This document shows positions 37,524 through 46,459 of a stretch of 64,000 nt of DNA, one piece after another (positions within the stretch are counted from its first letter, which is position 1; each line of letters starts with the position of its first letter). The stretch comes from Candidatus Sumerlaeaceae bacterium (lineage in GTDB: Bacteria > Sumerlaeota > Sumerlaeia > Sumerlaeales > Sumerlaeaceae), in assembly GCA_019695055.1 (NCBI GenBank), contig JAIBAT010000105.1:16605-80604 (forward strand), read 5' to 3'. The notes under the pieces were generated by a model. It was not told the DNA's origin and made no database searches. It saw only the letters and a list, made by a program, of their open reading frames with translations. A program made the translations under genes and the position numbers.

Positions 37524-40019
37524 CTATGGAACTTGCTTCTCCGTTCGCATATAAAGCACGTTCTTATCCGCGGGGATGACCTTGTAATCCAGTCCCTCCC
37601 GTGTGCTTGAGCCGGCAGCATCGAAACGCCCCACTTCTTCGAAGTAGCCGTCTTGAATCAATTCGTCCATCCCCACCAGCGAGTTCACCCTGTGTTTGTC
37701 CTCATTCGGGACGTATAGATAGAAGCCAATCTCCAGACCGTCGAGGATTCGCATCCTATCACCAACCGGTCTCCGAAACGCGGGTTGCACTTCCCAGTCA
37801 TCCAGGTGGATGATATTGATTCTCTCGTCCAGCAGCAAGTGGCGGTTCTCATGGGTCAGCAATTTCGTTCCTTTGGTCAACCAGGTCAGCCTGTCGAACA
37901 TATCCATGTCCCCATTATACTGCATGCGATAGAAGTCGCGCTTGTTCATGAACGGGTTCCTCAGAGCGGTCAGATGGATCTGCGAGAAGGGTCCGCCATA
38001 AATGGTGCCAGATTTCAGCAGTTTGAACCCCATCATCGCCATGATGATGCCCGGCGCGAATCCCGTAATTAGCACAAGCCCGCAGAGCACGGCTCGGGCG
38101 CCTCGATTCGAACACGCCTGATATAGGAAGCCAAAGAAAACGCCGAACAGTGGCACGACGATGATGATCTGATACAGGTAATAATCAGCCACGACATACG
38201 CATAGAACCACAGCAATACGAACAAGGCTGCGGCCGCGAGTCCAAACCTTAGGGCATGACCCGGAAACTTGGCATAGCCGGTGATGGTTCGCTTCAAGCT
38301 CAGGACCAGCCAGACCAGGAAGCCCGGGATGACGAACGCCATGAAAAACGGCCCCATTTTCCACGACTGCGCGCCCGTCACGAAATAGAGCCAGGAGTTA
38401 CCCAACTTTTGTGGCAACGTCCGCCCAACTTTCCCCAACCCATCGCCATTAAGCAGCCACTCAATCCCGGCGGATTTCATAACTTCCGGATTCACATTTT
38501 TGCTCGGAAAAATATTGGAGAAGAAGGCGTACACCGGATTCCCCGTAACGATGATGTTGCGGAGATACCACGGTGACGCGACGGCAAGGCATGCGACTGC
38601 GATCATCAGGAACCGGCGGCTGCCAAGCAGCCTCGCAAGGCTGTGCCGTCGCGAGATTTTCAGGAATTCCGGCATTTGCATCTCTTTTGCCGGAAGTTCC
38701 GTTGGCTCGTTCATTCCCTGATAATCATAGGCAGGGTTGAAGTTCGCCTCCATTTCCGGTTTTGGTTGCCGTACGCCCCAATGGGCCGCGACTATAACCA
38801 CGGCCGCGGCAATCCACAGTGCCCACATCAGGTAATTGACATGCACAGCAAAGGCCGCCGTTGCCAGCATGAGCGCCAGATACTGCCAATGGCCCGCCGT
38901 GAAGTAACGCGCCGCAAGGTAGAGGAAGGCCGCGGTGAACAACACCGCAAACGCGTAGTTGCTCGCGTATTGGCTGTAAATGACTTCCAGCGGCACCGCG
39001 CAGAAGACAAGTGCTGCCAACATGGCGCAGAGCATGTTGCCCCATAGGTCTCGCACAGTGTAATAAACCAGCATGGTCGACGCCACACCCGCCATCGGTG
39101 GCAGCACCTGTGCAAACGTGTCACTCCAACGCCCGGCCACCGTGGCAGTCTGGGCTGTCAGCAAGGAATAAAGGTGCGGGTAGTTCGCCCCAAGCCCTAT
39201 CCCGACCTGCCCCACCACCTTCTCCGGAAAACCGTGTTCGAGGAATATCTTGCGCGCAAAGCCCATGTAAAGAATCAGGGAATCCCAGTAAGTCTCGGGT
39301 TCCGCCACGGCATGGATAAAAACTAGCGCGGAAATCACGGCAATCATCGCCGCTGCCACCACAAACACCAACTTCTCGAACAAGGTGCCCGGCCGCACCA
39401 CCGAAATGCGTTCCCAGTCCTGTGCCTGGCGTGCCCGGAGGGACTCCACCATCGAAACTTCGGGAATAGGGGAGTTGGGCAGTTTTCGTCGCAGTCGTAG
39501 CTCCCTGATACAGATAGGAATCACCAGCAAGAGCACCCATACCGCCGCCACCGTATACCACCGCAGGAAATGAGTCAGTGTCAGCAGTTCAAATGCCACC
39601 CCTGCGGTCCCAATTCCCATCGTCAGGCTCAGAGCCAAGAGGGCACCCGCCGGCACATAAATCTCAAAACACCCGAGGACAAACCAACCCGCCAGTAGGT
39701 AGAGCAGGGCCATCCCCGTTGCAATGCCAAGGTCCACCCAAGGGATGTTGTCCCACCAAATCCGCCAGGGACCCGCGAGATTCTTCAGGACTTCAAGGTA
39801 AACCCCGCGTCGTTCCGATGGCTCGAGTCTCAGGTCAAATGGTCCAGCACCCTCAGGCCTCTCAATCCACGCCCAATTGATGAGCCCTTCCTTGTGGAGC
39901 ATATAGAAAACGAGCCCAAACGCCCAAGCCACCAGCAGCCATTGCGCGCCGACCCACCCCGGGGCTGGCCGCGAAATCTGCTTCACCGATTCTGGAGCCT
40001 TGTTTTCCAATTCTGGCAT
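37524..40019 (-). CDS. GT-C fold membrane glycosyltransferase-like protein (ArnT/PMT style)
   Basis: An 831-residue integral membrane protein with about 12-14 predicted helices and a soluble C-terminal region of roughly 180 residues. The first large extracytoplasmic loop, VAEPETYWDSLILYMGFARKI followed by GANYPHLYSL, looks like the GT39/ArnT catalytic loop, with acidic residues after helix 1 of the core. Such enzymes transfer sugars from lipid-linked donors. The N-terminal ~200 residues add extra helices before the GT-C core. The gene converges with dacB and is divergent to the MscS gene. Acceptor and donor are unknown. Confidence 0.75.
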   Translation of the reverse strand: MPELENKAPESVKQISRPAPGWVGAQWLLVAWAFGLVFYMLHKEGLINWAWIERPEGAGPFDLRLEPSERRGVYLEVLKNLAGPWRIWWDNIPWVDLGIATGMALLYLLAGWFVLGCFEIYVPAGALLALSLTMGIGTAGVAFELLTLTHFLRWYTVAAVWVLLLVIPICIRELRLRRKLPNSPIPEVSMVESLRARQAQDWERISVVRPGTLFEKLVFVVAAAMIAVISALVFIHAVAEPETYWDSLILYMGFARKIFLEHGFPEKVVGQVGIGLGANYPHLYSLLTAQTATVAGRWSDTFAQVLPPMAGVASTMLVYYTVRDLWGNMLCAMLAALVFCAVPLEVIYSQYASNYAFAVLFTAAFLYLAARYFTAGHWQYLALMLATAAFAVHVNYLMWALWIAAAVVIVAAHWGVRQPKPEMEANFNPAYDYQGMNEPTELPAKEMQMPEFLKISRRHSLARLLGSRRFLMIAVACLAVASPWYLRNIIVTGNPVYAFFSNIFPSKNVNPEVMKSAGIEWLLNGDGLGKVGRTLPQKLGNSWLYFVTGAQSWKMGPFFMAFVIPGFLVWLVLSLKRTITGYAKFPGHALRFGLAAAALFVLLWFYAYVVADYYLYQIIIVVPLFGVFFGFLYQACSNRGARAVLCGLVLITGFAPGIIMAMMGFKLLKSGTIYGGPFSQIHLTALRNPFMNKRDFYRMQYNGDMDMFDRLTWLTKGTKLLTHENRHLLLDERINIIHLDDWEVQPAFRRPVGDRMRILDGLEIGFYLYVPNEDKHRVNSLVGMDELIQDGYFEEVGRFDAAGSSTREGLDYKVIPADKNVLYMRTEKQVP

Positions 40020-40105
40020 GGTTGATTACTTGTCCCTGTGTTACATGCGGCTTTCGGCGTTGCAATCAATGACGTTTCGCTCCATCCGCTGGTAACTGAG
40101 AAGCC

Positions 40106-43100
40106 ATGCGGACCATTTTCCACGCCATGACAACCTTGCGACTCACCTTCGCGCTGGCCATTGTTATTGCCTCCAACTTTGCCGTTCAGGCACAAACCCA
40201 AACTCCCGCCCCCTCTGCCAAGGCGGCCGATGCGGCCACATCCACCCCAACAGCAGCTGCGGTTCAGGATTCCCTCAAGGCTTTGGAAGCAGCTGGCACT
40301 TTACCCGAGGAGTCCAAAACCAAGGCCCGCGATGCCTACAAACAGGCCTTGGAGCGACTACAGGCACGTGACAATTGGGACAAAAGGGCGGACCAGTACG
40401 AGACTGATGTGGCCGCAGTTCCCGGACTCCTTGTAGCTGCCCGCGCCGAACTGACGAGTGCCACGGCTGAACCGGCTGGCGACATCACCGCCACGGGCAC
40501 CCTCGTGCAACTTGAGCAGGCCCTCGCTGAAACAGAAACAGCCCTTCAACAGGCTCGCGACAAAATTGCCCAGCTTGACGGCGAACCCAAGCGTCGAGCT
40601 GACCGCAGGGTGGAAATCACCAAGCTCATTTCAAGCCTTCGTGACCGGCAGGTGGAAAACAAAGCCCAGCTATCCTCTGTGTCTGCCGCCGGGGACCCCG
40701 TTGAGGTTGCCGCATCCCGCATCTCGTTAGTCGCGGCCACCGCCGCCGAAACCGATAGCGAACTCGACGCAATTCAGAAGGAACTCCGAAAATACGAGGC
40801 TGAGGGCGATCTGCTAACGGCACAGCGTGACCTCGCCGCACGCAAGGTTTCGCAACTCGAAGCGCAAACAGCGTCAATCCAAAAGGCTGTTGCCGACCAG
40901 CGACGCCGTGAGGCCCAGGCTGCTGTCGAGAAGGCTCGCCAGGCCCGGGCCGACCTCGTCAATTCGCAGCCAGAGTTGAAGCGGGCCGCCAGCGAGAACG
41001 AAGCCCTGGCAAGCGAACGCCTTGGTCGCAACGGACTCTCTTCGCGCATCGAGGAGGTTCAGCGCGAGCTCTCTTCCGTGACCGCGGCATTAAGTCGCCT
41101 TCAGGAAAGTTTCAAGAGTGTGACGGATCGCATCAACGCCGTCGGCCTGACCCATGCCACGGGGCTGCTTTTGAGTCGCTATCAGGCAGAGCTGCCCGGG
41201 TATGTTCGCAAGGAATCAGGTTCGGTTGGGAATACCGACAGGATTTCCGACATCCAGTTGCGCCTCATCGAACTCGAGGATATGCGCTCTGAGCTGAAAA
41301 ATCTCGACGCGGCCACAGCAAAGTACGTCGCCACCAGTGCCGTTCGTGGCCAGGAGCGCGACGAGTTGACCTCCGGCATTCGCGACCTTCTCCGCGATCG
41401 CCGCGCCATCCTCGATTCCCTCATCGCCGACTATAATCGCTACTTCACAAAGCTGGTGGACCTCGACTCCGAGCAACAACGCCTTGTGGTCGAGGCTCGC
41501 AAATTTGACGACTACATCAGCGAGCGGGTTCTTTGGGTGAAGAACGTTCCTCCCATCTCCATCGCAGATTTCCGGCGCATGACCGAAGCGCTCATGACCA
41601 TTGCCAATCCGCAGAATTGGATTCCCGACGCGATCCGCACCGGACGCGAAATTGCCGGCAATTCCACAGCCGCGGCCGGGCTTGTGGGTATCATTCTTGT
41701 CTGCCTCATTTACCCACGTTTCCGCGCCCGCATCCGCGACCTTGGTCGTACGGGCCCAGAGGCTCCCCCCGACTCATTTCGCCATACTCTCGAGTCGTTT
41801 GTCTTTACAGCTCTGGCAGCCTGCCGTCTGCCACTGATCTTCGCCTACGTCGGTTGGGTGATGACCCTCCCGGGCGACGCCTCCGAAAATGCCAAATCGC
41901 TGGCCAATGGTTTCTTCCATGTGGCCCTTGCGCTGACAACCCTTGAGTGGGTGCGAATCATGGTCAGCCGCCAGGGCGTTGTCGAGGCCCACTTCGGTTG
42001 GAATGTGGAGTCTCTTGCTTTTTTCCGGCGTCGCCTGATGTGGATGTTTTTTGTGGCCATACCATGCGCCTTCCTCATAGGTGTGGCACAGTCCAGCGAT
42101 GTTGGAATCTACGATTCCATGGATTCCCTTTGCCGTATCGCCCTTGCCATTCTCCTGCTCAACACCTCACTCTTTGTGTTCCTCGTCCTGCGGCCCGGTG
42201 GCCGGGTCATGAAGCCCTTTTTCCTCGCCCGTCCGCGCTCCTTTGAAACGGTCATCCTACGCCTGACGTACCTGTTGTTTCTCGTGACCCCAACAGTGCT
42301 CGCCGTTGCCTCCTGCCTCGGCTACCAGGGAACGGCCATGGACCTGCGCTGGCGGCTGGCCAAATCCCTTTGGATCATCATGGCTGCCGTGATTGGCTAT
42401 TCCCTCGGCATCCGCGCGCTGCGTCTCGCCTGGCGGCGCCTGGCCTGGCGGCTTTCCACTGCGCATTTCGAAAACCTTCTTGGCGGACACCTCATCTTCG
42501 GTCATGCCGCGCCGACAGCCAAGTCTGGCGTAGAGGGCGCCCAACCACCTGTAGAACCCGAGATCGATCTTCAAGCCATCGACCGCCAGTCCAGTTTGAT
42601 GCTGAAGATCATTGCTGGAGCAGCCCTTGCTGTCGCGCTCTGGTGGGTCTGGTCCGACGTCCTTCCAGCGCTGAACGTCATGAACCGCGTCACTCTTTGG
42701 AGCCACACCATGAAGGTCACGGAAACTGTGACCTCGGCAGACGGCACGGAGACGCAGCGCCTTGTTGAGCGTGTGACCCGTGTCACTCTCTCCAGCCTGC
42801 TCTTTGCCCTGCTCATTGCCGGCGTCACCATCGCCGCGGCGCGCAACCTGCCTGCAATGCTTGAGGTCGCCGTTCTCCAACGCCTTCCACTTGAACGTGG
42901 CAACCGCTACATTATCACGACGGTCGCCCGCTATGCCATCACCCTTGCAGGGCTTGGTCTTGCCTTTGGCGCCATTGGAATCGGTTGGGCCGATGTCCAA
43001 TGGATTGCCGCTGCGGCCACCGTCGGCCTTGCGTTTGGTCTGCAGGAGATTGTCGCCAATTTCGTCAGTGGCCTCATCATTCTCTTCGAGCGCCCGATCC

Positions 43101-43585
43101 GCGTCGGAGATACGGTCACCGTGAGCGGCGTCACGGGCGTCGTCAGCCGCATTCGCATCCGGGCAACCACCATCACCAACTGGGAGCGACAGGACTTCAT
43201 CGTCCCCAACAAAAAGATCATCACCGGTGAAGTCCTCAACTGGACCCTTCAGGACACAGTTTTGCGCCAGGAGTACAAGGTCAGCGTGGACCTTGGCAGT
43301 GACGCAACCCGCGTCCGCGACATTCTCCTCGAGATAGCGAAGTCCAATCGCTACGTCCTCAACGAGCCGCCGCCTCACGCCCTGTTCGATAACATCAGCC
43401 AGGGCAGCATGAACTTCATCTTGCGCCTTTTCCTTCCCAATTCCGACAATGGCGTGGCCGTTCGCCATGAAATCAACGCGTCCATCGTGGCGCGCCTCGA
43501 AAAGGAGGGGATTCGCATATCCCGCCCACCCGAGGAACTTCGCCTGATTGAACGTCCCGCGCCGGACGAGGAAAAGGTCGAGTAA
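40106..43585 (+). CDS. Large mechanosensitive channel of the MscK/YbiO/YjeP type
   Basis: A 1159-residue protein. A signal peptide (ending near residue 30, AVQAQ) is followed by a long periplasmic coiled-coil region of about 450 residues rich in Glu, Arg, Ala and Leu, then about ten membrane helices, and a C-terminal MscS domain (about 940-1130). The MscS pore helix AAAATVGLAFGLQEIVANFVSG and the beta domain FERPIRVGDTVTVSG...VPNKKII are unmistakable. The second ATG (40127) is also a possible start. The protein releases solutes on hypo-osmotic shock; the long periplasmic domain places it with MscK-like channels. A small membrane protein gene follows 66 bases later. Confidence 0.92.
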   Translation: MRTIFHAMTTLRLTFALAIVIASNFAVQAQTQTPAPSAKAADAATSTPTAAAVQDSLKALEAAGTLPEESKTKARDAYKQALERLQARDNWDKRADQYETDVAAVPGLLVAARAELTSATAEPAGDITATGTLVQLEQALAETETALQQARDKIAQLDGEPKRRADRRVEITKLISSLRDRQVENKAQLSSVSAAGDPVEVAASRISLVAATAAETDSELDAIQKELRKYEAEGDLLTAQRDLAARKVSQLEAQTASIQKAVADQRRREAQAAVEKARQARADLVNSQPELKRAASENEALASERLGRNGLSSRIEEVQRELSSVTAALSRLQESFKSVTDRINAVGLTHATGLLLSRYQAELPGYVRKESGSVGNTDRISDIQLRLIELEDMRSELKNLDAATAKYVATSAVRGQERDELTSGIRDLLRDRRAILDSLIADYNRYFTKLVDLDSEQQRLVVEARKFDDYISERVLWVKNVPPISIADFRRMTEALMTIANPQNWIPDAIRTGREIAGNSTAAAGLVGIILVCLIYPRFRARIRDLGRTGPEAPPDSFRHTLESFVFTALAACRLPLIFAYVGWVMTLPGDASENAKSLANGFFHVALALTTLEWVRIMVSRQGVVEAHFGWNVESLAFFRRRLMWMFFVAIPCAFLIGVAQSSDVGIYDSMDSLCRIALAILLLNTSLFVFLVLRPGGRVMKPFFLARPRSFETVILRLTYLLFLVTPTVLAVASCLGYQGTAMDLRWRLAKSLWIIMAAVIGYSLGIRALRLAWRRLAWRLSTAHFENLLGGHLIFGHAAPTAKSGVEGAQPPVEPEIDLQAIDRQSSLMLKIIAGAALAVALWWVWSDVLPALNVMNRVTLWSHTMKVTETVTSADGTETQRLVERVTRVTLSSLLFALLIAGVTIAAARNLPAMLEVAVLQRLPLERGNRYIITTVARYAITLAGLGLAFGAIGIGWADVQWIAAAATVGLAFGLQEIVANFVSGLIILFERPIRVGDTVTVSGVTGVVSRIRIRATTITNWERQDFIVPNKKIITGEVLNWTLQDTVLRQEYKVSVDLGSDATRVRDILLEIAKSNRYVLNEPPPHALFDNISQGSMNFILRLFLPNSDNGVAVRHEINASIVARLEKEGIRISRPPEELRLIERPAPDEEKVE

Positions 43586-43651
43586 CACCGCCCTTGCAGT
43601 GCGTGATTGCTGCTTGAACTCCGATTCTCATTGTTGGCCAAATCACTGCCA

Positions 43652-43969
43652 ATGAATCCGCGATATACAAAACTGGCCGTTGTGGCGTTGTTATTACAGG
43701 TCGTTTCCATTCTGACGCTTATCGCCGGCCCGTCATGGTCCGCATGGCTGCTTGTCCGCTACTTCTCCGCGGAGGCCTCCCAGCGCTTCTTCTCAGTCCA
43801 CGAAGCCGTGATGGGCGCGGCAGCCTTCACCGCCAAGGCGGTCCTGGCCAGTCTCATCCTCTTCGCCTTCTCCGAACTTATCCACGTTCTCCTCGACATT
43901 GAGGTCAACACACGCCGGGCTGCCGATGCCGCCTCGGGCGAGACCTCCGACACGACTCCCAAGGCATAA
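43652..43969 (+). CDS. Small two-helix membrane protein, unknown function
   Basis: A 105-residue protein with two predicted membrane helices (about residues 8-30 and 51-76) and a short hydrophilic, Ala/Glu/Thr-rich C-terminus. It is unrelated to any family I recognise. ATG 43652 was chosen over an upstream TTG because it opens directly into the hydrophobic helix. It lies 13 bases before the epimerase gene, so the two are probably co-transcribed, and may be downstream of the MscS gene in the same unit. Confidence 0.62.
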   Translation: MNPRYTKLAVVALLLQVVSILTLIAGPSWSAWLLVRYFSAEASQRFFSVHEAVMGAAAFTAKAVLASLILFAFSELIHVLLDIEVNTRRAADAASGETSDTTPKA

Positions 43970-43982
43970 GGCGCCTCCCACC

Positions 43983-44957
43983 ATGAAGCACATACTCATC
44001 ACCGGCGGTGCCGGGTTTATCGGATCCCATCTTGCCGACCATCTGCTGGCACAGGGGCACACCGTCACCGTTATCGACGACCTATCCACCGGATCCATCG
44101 AAAATATTGATGGGTGCCGCCAGAATCCAAACTTCTACTATCACATCAACACGATCATGAACGAGCCGCTGATGGCCGAGCTCGTGGACCGCGCCGACGA
44201 GATTTACCATCTTGCCGCCTCTGTTGGTGTGCGGCTGATCGTCGAGAAGCCTGTTGAGACGATCGAAACAAACATACGTGGCACGGAGATCCTGCTCGAA
44301 CTCGCCGCCCGCAAGCGCAAGCGCACACTCATCGCCTCGACCAGCGAAATCTATGGCAAGAGCAGCAAGGTGCCATTCACCGAGGACAGCGACCTGGTCT
44401 TCGGTAGCACCACCCGCCCCCGCTGGGGTTACGCCTGCAGCAAGGCCATCGACGAATTTCTCGCCCTTGCCTACCACCGCGAGCAGAAGCTGCCAGTTAC
44501 CATAGTGCGACTCTTCAACACTGTCGGCCCGCGCCAGACGGGCGAGTATGGCATGGTCATCCCGCGCTTCGTGCGCCAGGCCCTTGCCGGTGAGCCGATC
44601 ACAGTCTACGGCGACGGTTCCCAGTCGCGCGCCTTTGGCTACGTGGGCGACATCGTCGGCGCCCTTGCGGCATTGATGGACGAGCCGCGCGCCGTCGGCG
44701 ACGTCTTCAACGTCGGGAACGACCACGAAATCACCATCCGCCAGCTTGCGGAACTCATCATCCAGCGCGCAGGCAGCAAGAGCGCCATCAACCTTGTGCC
44801 CTTTGAAAAGGCCTATGATGAGAACTTCGAAGACCTCGCGCGCCGCGTGCCCGATCTCAGGAAGATCAAATCCCTCATCGGCTATGAGCCCAAACTTGGC
44901 ATCCAGGAAATTGTGGACCGCGTCATTGTGTACTTCCGTGAAAAGGGTGGCGCGTGA
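43983..44957 (+). CDS. NAD-dependent NDP-sugar epimerase/dehydratase (extended SDR)
   Basis: A 324-residue extended short-chain dehydrogenase. The cofactor motif GGAGFIGSH is at the N-terminus; HLAASVG (about residue 74), the catalytic YxxxK as YACSK, and RLFNTVGPRQ follow. This is the family of UDP-glucose 4-epimerases, UDP-glucuronate decarboxylases and dTDP-glucose dehydratases; the segment SEIYGKSSKVPFTEDSDLVF leans towards the UDP-glucuronate/UDP-galactose group, but the substrate is uncertain. It provides activated sugars, perhaps for the envelope, in keeping with the nearby GT-C protein. Its TGA overlaps the GTG of the next gene. Confidence 0.86.
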   Translation: MKHILITGGAGFIGSHLADHLLAQGHTVTVIDDLSTGSIENIDGCRQNPNFYYHINTIMNEPLMAELVDRADEIYHLAASVGVRLIVEKPVETIETNIRGTEILLELAARKRKRTLIASTSEIYGKSSKVPFTEDSDLVFGSTTRPRWGYACSKAIDEFLALAYHREQKLPVTIVRLFNTVGPRQTGEYGMVIPRFVRQALAGEPITVYGDGSQSRAFGYVGDIVGALAALMDEPRAVGDVFNVGNDHEITIRQLAELIIQRAGSKSAINLVPFEKAYDENFEDLARRVPDLRKIKSLIGYEPKLGIQEIVDRVIVYFREKGGA

Positions 44958-46459
44958 AAAAGTCAAAGTCATCAAAACCTAAACAGCAGTTCTGGGGCGG
45001 CCGCCTCTCGGAGGCTCCCGAACTGGCCAACGTAGCCTACTGCGCGGGACGCGATGTCGCGGCCCGGCCCATGGCTGATGCTGCCCTTGTGCCTTTTGAT
45101 ATCTGGCAAAACCGTGCCCACACCGCCATGCTGGCGAAACAGGGCATCATCACCCGCGCTGCTGCCGGCCGCATCCTGCGTGGCCTGGCCGAATTCGAGC
45201 GGCAGTTTGCCAGCGGGAAGCTGAAGCTGAATCCTCGCAAGGAGGATTCCCACACCAACATTGAGCACTTTGTCGCGGCCCTCGTGGGCCCCGACGCGTC
45301 CGGCACCATGCACACCGGCCGTAGCCGCAACGACCAGACTACGACCGTCGTGCGCCTTTGCGTGCGGCAGTTGCTGCTCGATTTCGCCCAATCCCTTGTC
45401 GGGCTCATCGCTGCCATCCAGGCCGCCGCGGCAAAGCATGCCGATGTGCCTGTTGCCGGATTCACTCACTACCAACCCGGCAGCATCACCACGATTGGTC
45501 ACTGGTTTGCGGCACACAGCCAGGCATTGCTGCGCGATGCGTCGCGGCTCGTGGAGAGCTACGACCGGTTGAACATCTCGCCCCTCGGAGCGGCTGCCAG
45601 CTTTGGCACTTCGTGGCCCATCGACCGCTCGCTCACCGCGAAATACCTGGGCTTCGCATCCGTCCAGGCCAACACCCTCGACTGCGTGACCAACCGCTGG
45701 GAAATGGAAGCTGACGCTGCCGGCGCCGTGGCCTTTGCCATGGCCCATCTCAGCATCATTGCCCAGGACATTATCATACTTGGAATGCCGCAGATCGGCA
45801 TCCTGCGCGTGGCGGACCGCTACGTCACCGGTTCGTCCATCATGCCCCAAAAGCGCAATCCGGACTTTGCCGAAGTTACGCGCGCCAAGTCTGCGCTTAT
45901 TTCGCAGCTACGCGAGTCCCTTTTCGGCATTGCCAAGGGCGCGCTGTCCGGATATAACCGCGACACCCAGTGGACCAAGTATCTCGTGCTGGACATCTTT
46001 GCCGAGGCCCAGGATGCGCCGGCGGTATTCACCGGTGTCTACAAGACCCTCACGGTCAGCCGCGCGCGCGCCGAGGCATCCTGCCGCCGCGATTTCGTGG
46101 ATGCCGTTGACGCTGCCGATACCCTTGCCCGCGAAGCAAAGGTATCCTTCCGGCAGGCCTACGAAGTCATCTCGGAGGCCGTGAGACTGAGTGAAGCGAA
46201 GGGGCACCTCGACCTTGAGGTGGTTCGCACCCTGGCGCGCAAGGCCGGGATGAAGAACGCCCTACTCAAGATCGGCACTCCGTCCCAGATTGCCAATGCC
46301 AAGACGCACGAAGGCGGCCCGGCAAAATCTGCCGTGCTGGCGAACCTCAAGCAGCAGAAGAGCGAGCTGAAGAAGTTCGAATCAGCGCTGACGCAGCGGG
46401 CCAAGTCCCTGGACAAGGCCCGCGGGCTGCTCGCCGAGGCGATCCGGAAAATTAGTTAG
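44954..46459 (+). CDS. argH: Argininosuccinate lyase family protein
   Basis: A 501-residue protein of the fumarase/aspartase superfamily. Conserved blocks are FWGGRL at the start, DSHTNIEHFV, TGRSRNDQTTT, the catalytic-histidine region GFTHYQPGS (H172) and the signature GSSIMPQKRNPD (about residue 293). ArgH splits argininosuccinate to arginine and fumarate. The usual ArgH sequence after the histidine (THLQRAQP) is here THYQPGSITT, and the C-terminal ~100 residues are also divergent, so a paralogue acting on a related substrate is possible. The GTG start overlaps the epimerase stop. Its stop overlaps the convergent binding-protein gene by 8 bases. No other arg gene is nearby. Confidence 0.78.
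   Translation: MKKSKSSKPKQQFWGGRLSEAPELANVAYCAGRDVAARPMADAALVPFDIWQNRAHTAMLAKQGIITRAAAGRILRGLAEFERQFASGKLKLNPRKEDSHTNIEHFVAALVGPDASGTMHTGRSRNDQTTTVVRLCVRQLLLDFAQSLVGLIAAIQAAAAKHADVPVAGFTHYQPGSITTIGHWFAAHSQALLRDASRLVESYDRLNISPLGAAASFGTSWPIDRSLTAKYLGFASVQANTLDCVTNRWEMEADAAGAVAFAMAHLSIIAQDIIILGMPQIGILRVADRYVTGSSIMPQKRNPDFAEVTRAKSALISQLRESLFGIAKGALSGYNRDTQWTKYLVLDIFAEAQDAPAVFTGVYKTLTVSRARAEASCRRDFVDAVDAADTLAREAKVSFRQAYEVISEAVRLSEAKGHLDLEVVRTLARKAGMKNALLKIGTPSQIANAKTHEGGPAKSAVLANLKQQKSELKKFESALTQRAKSLDKARGLLAEAIRKIS

Noticed and set aside
42257..43588. Minus-strand open frame of 443 residues over the MscS domain
   Set aside because: The plus frame carries the conserved MscS pore and beta domains; the minus frame is Asp/Gly-rich with no domain.
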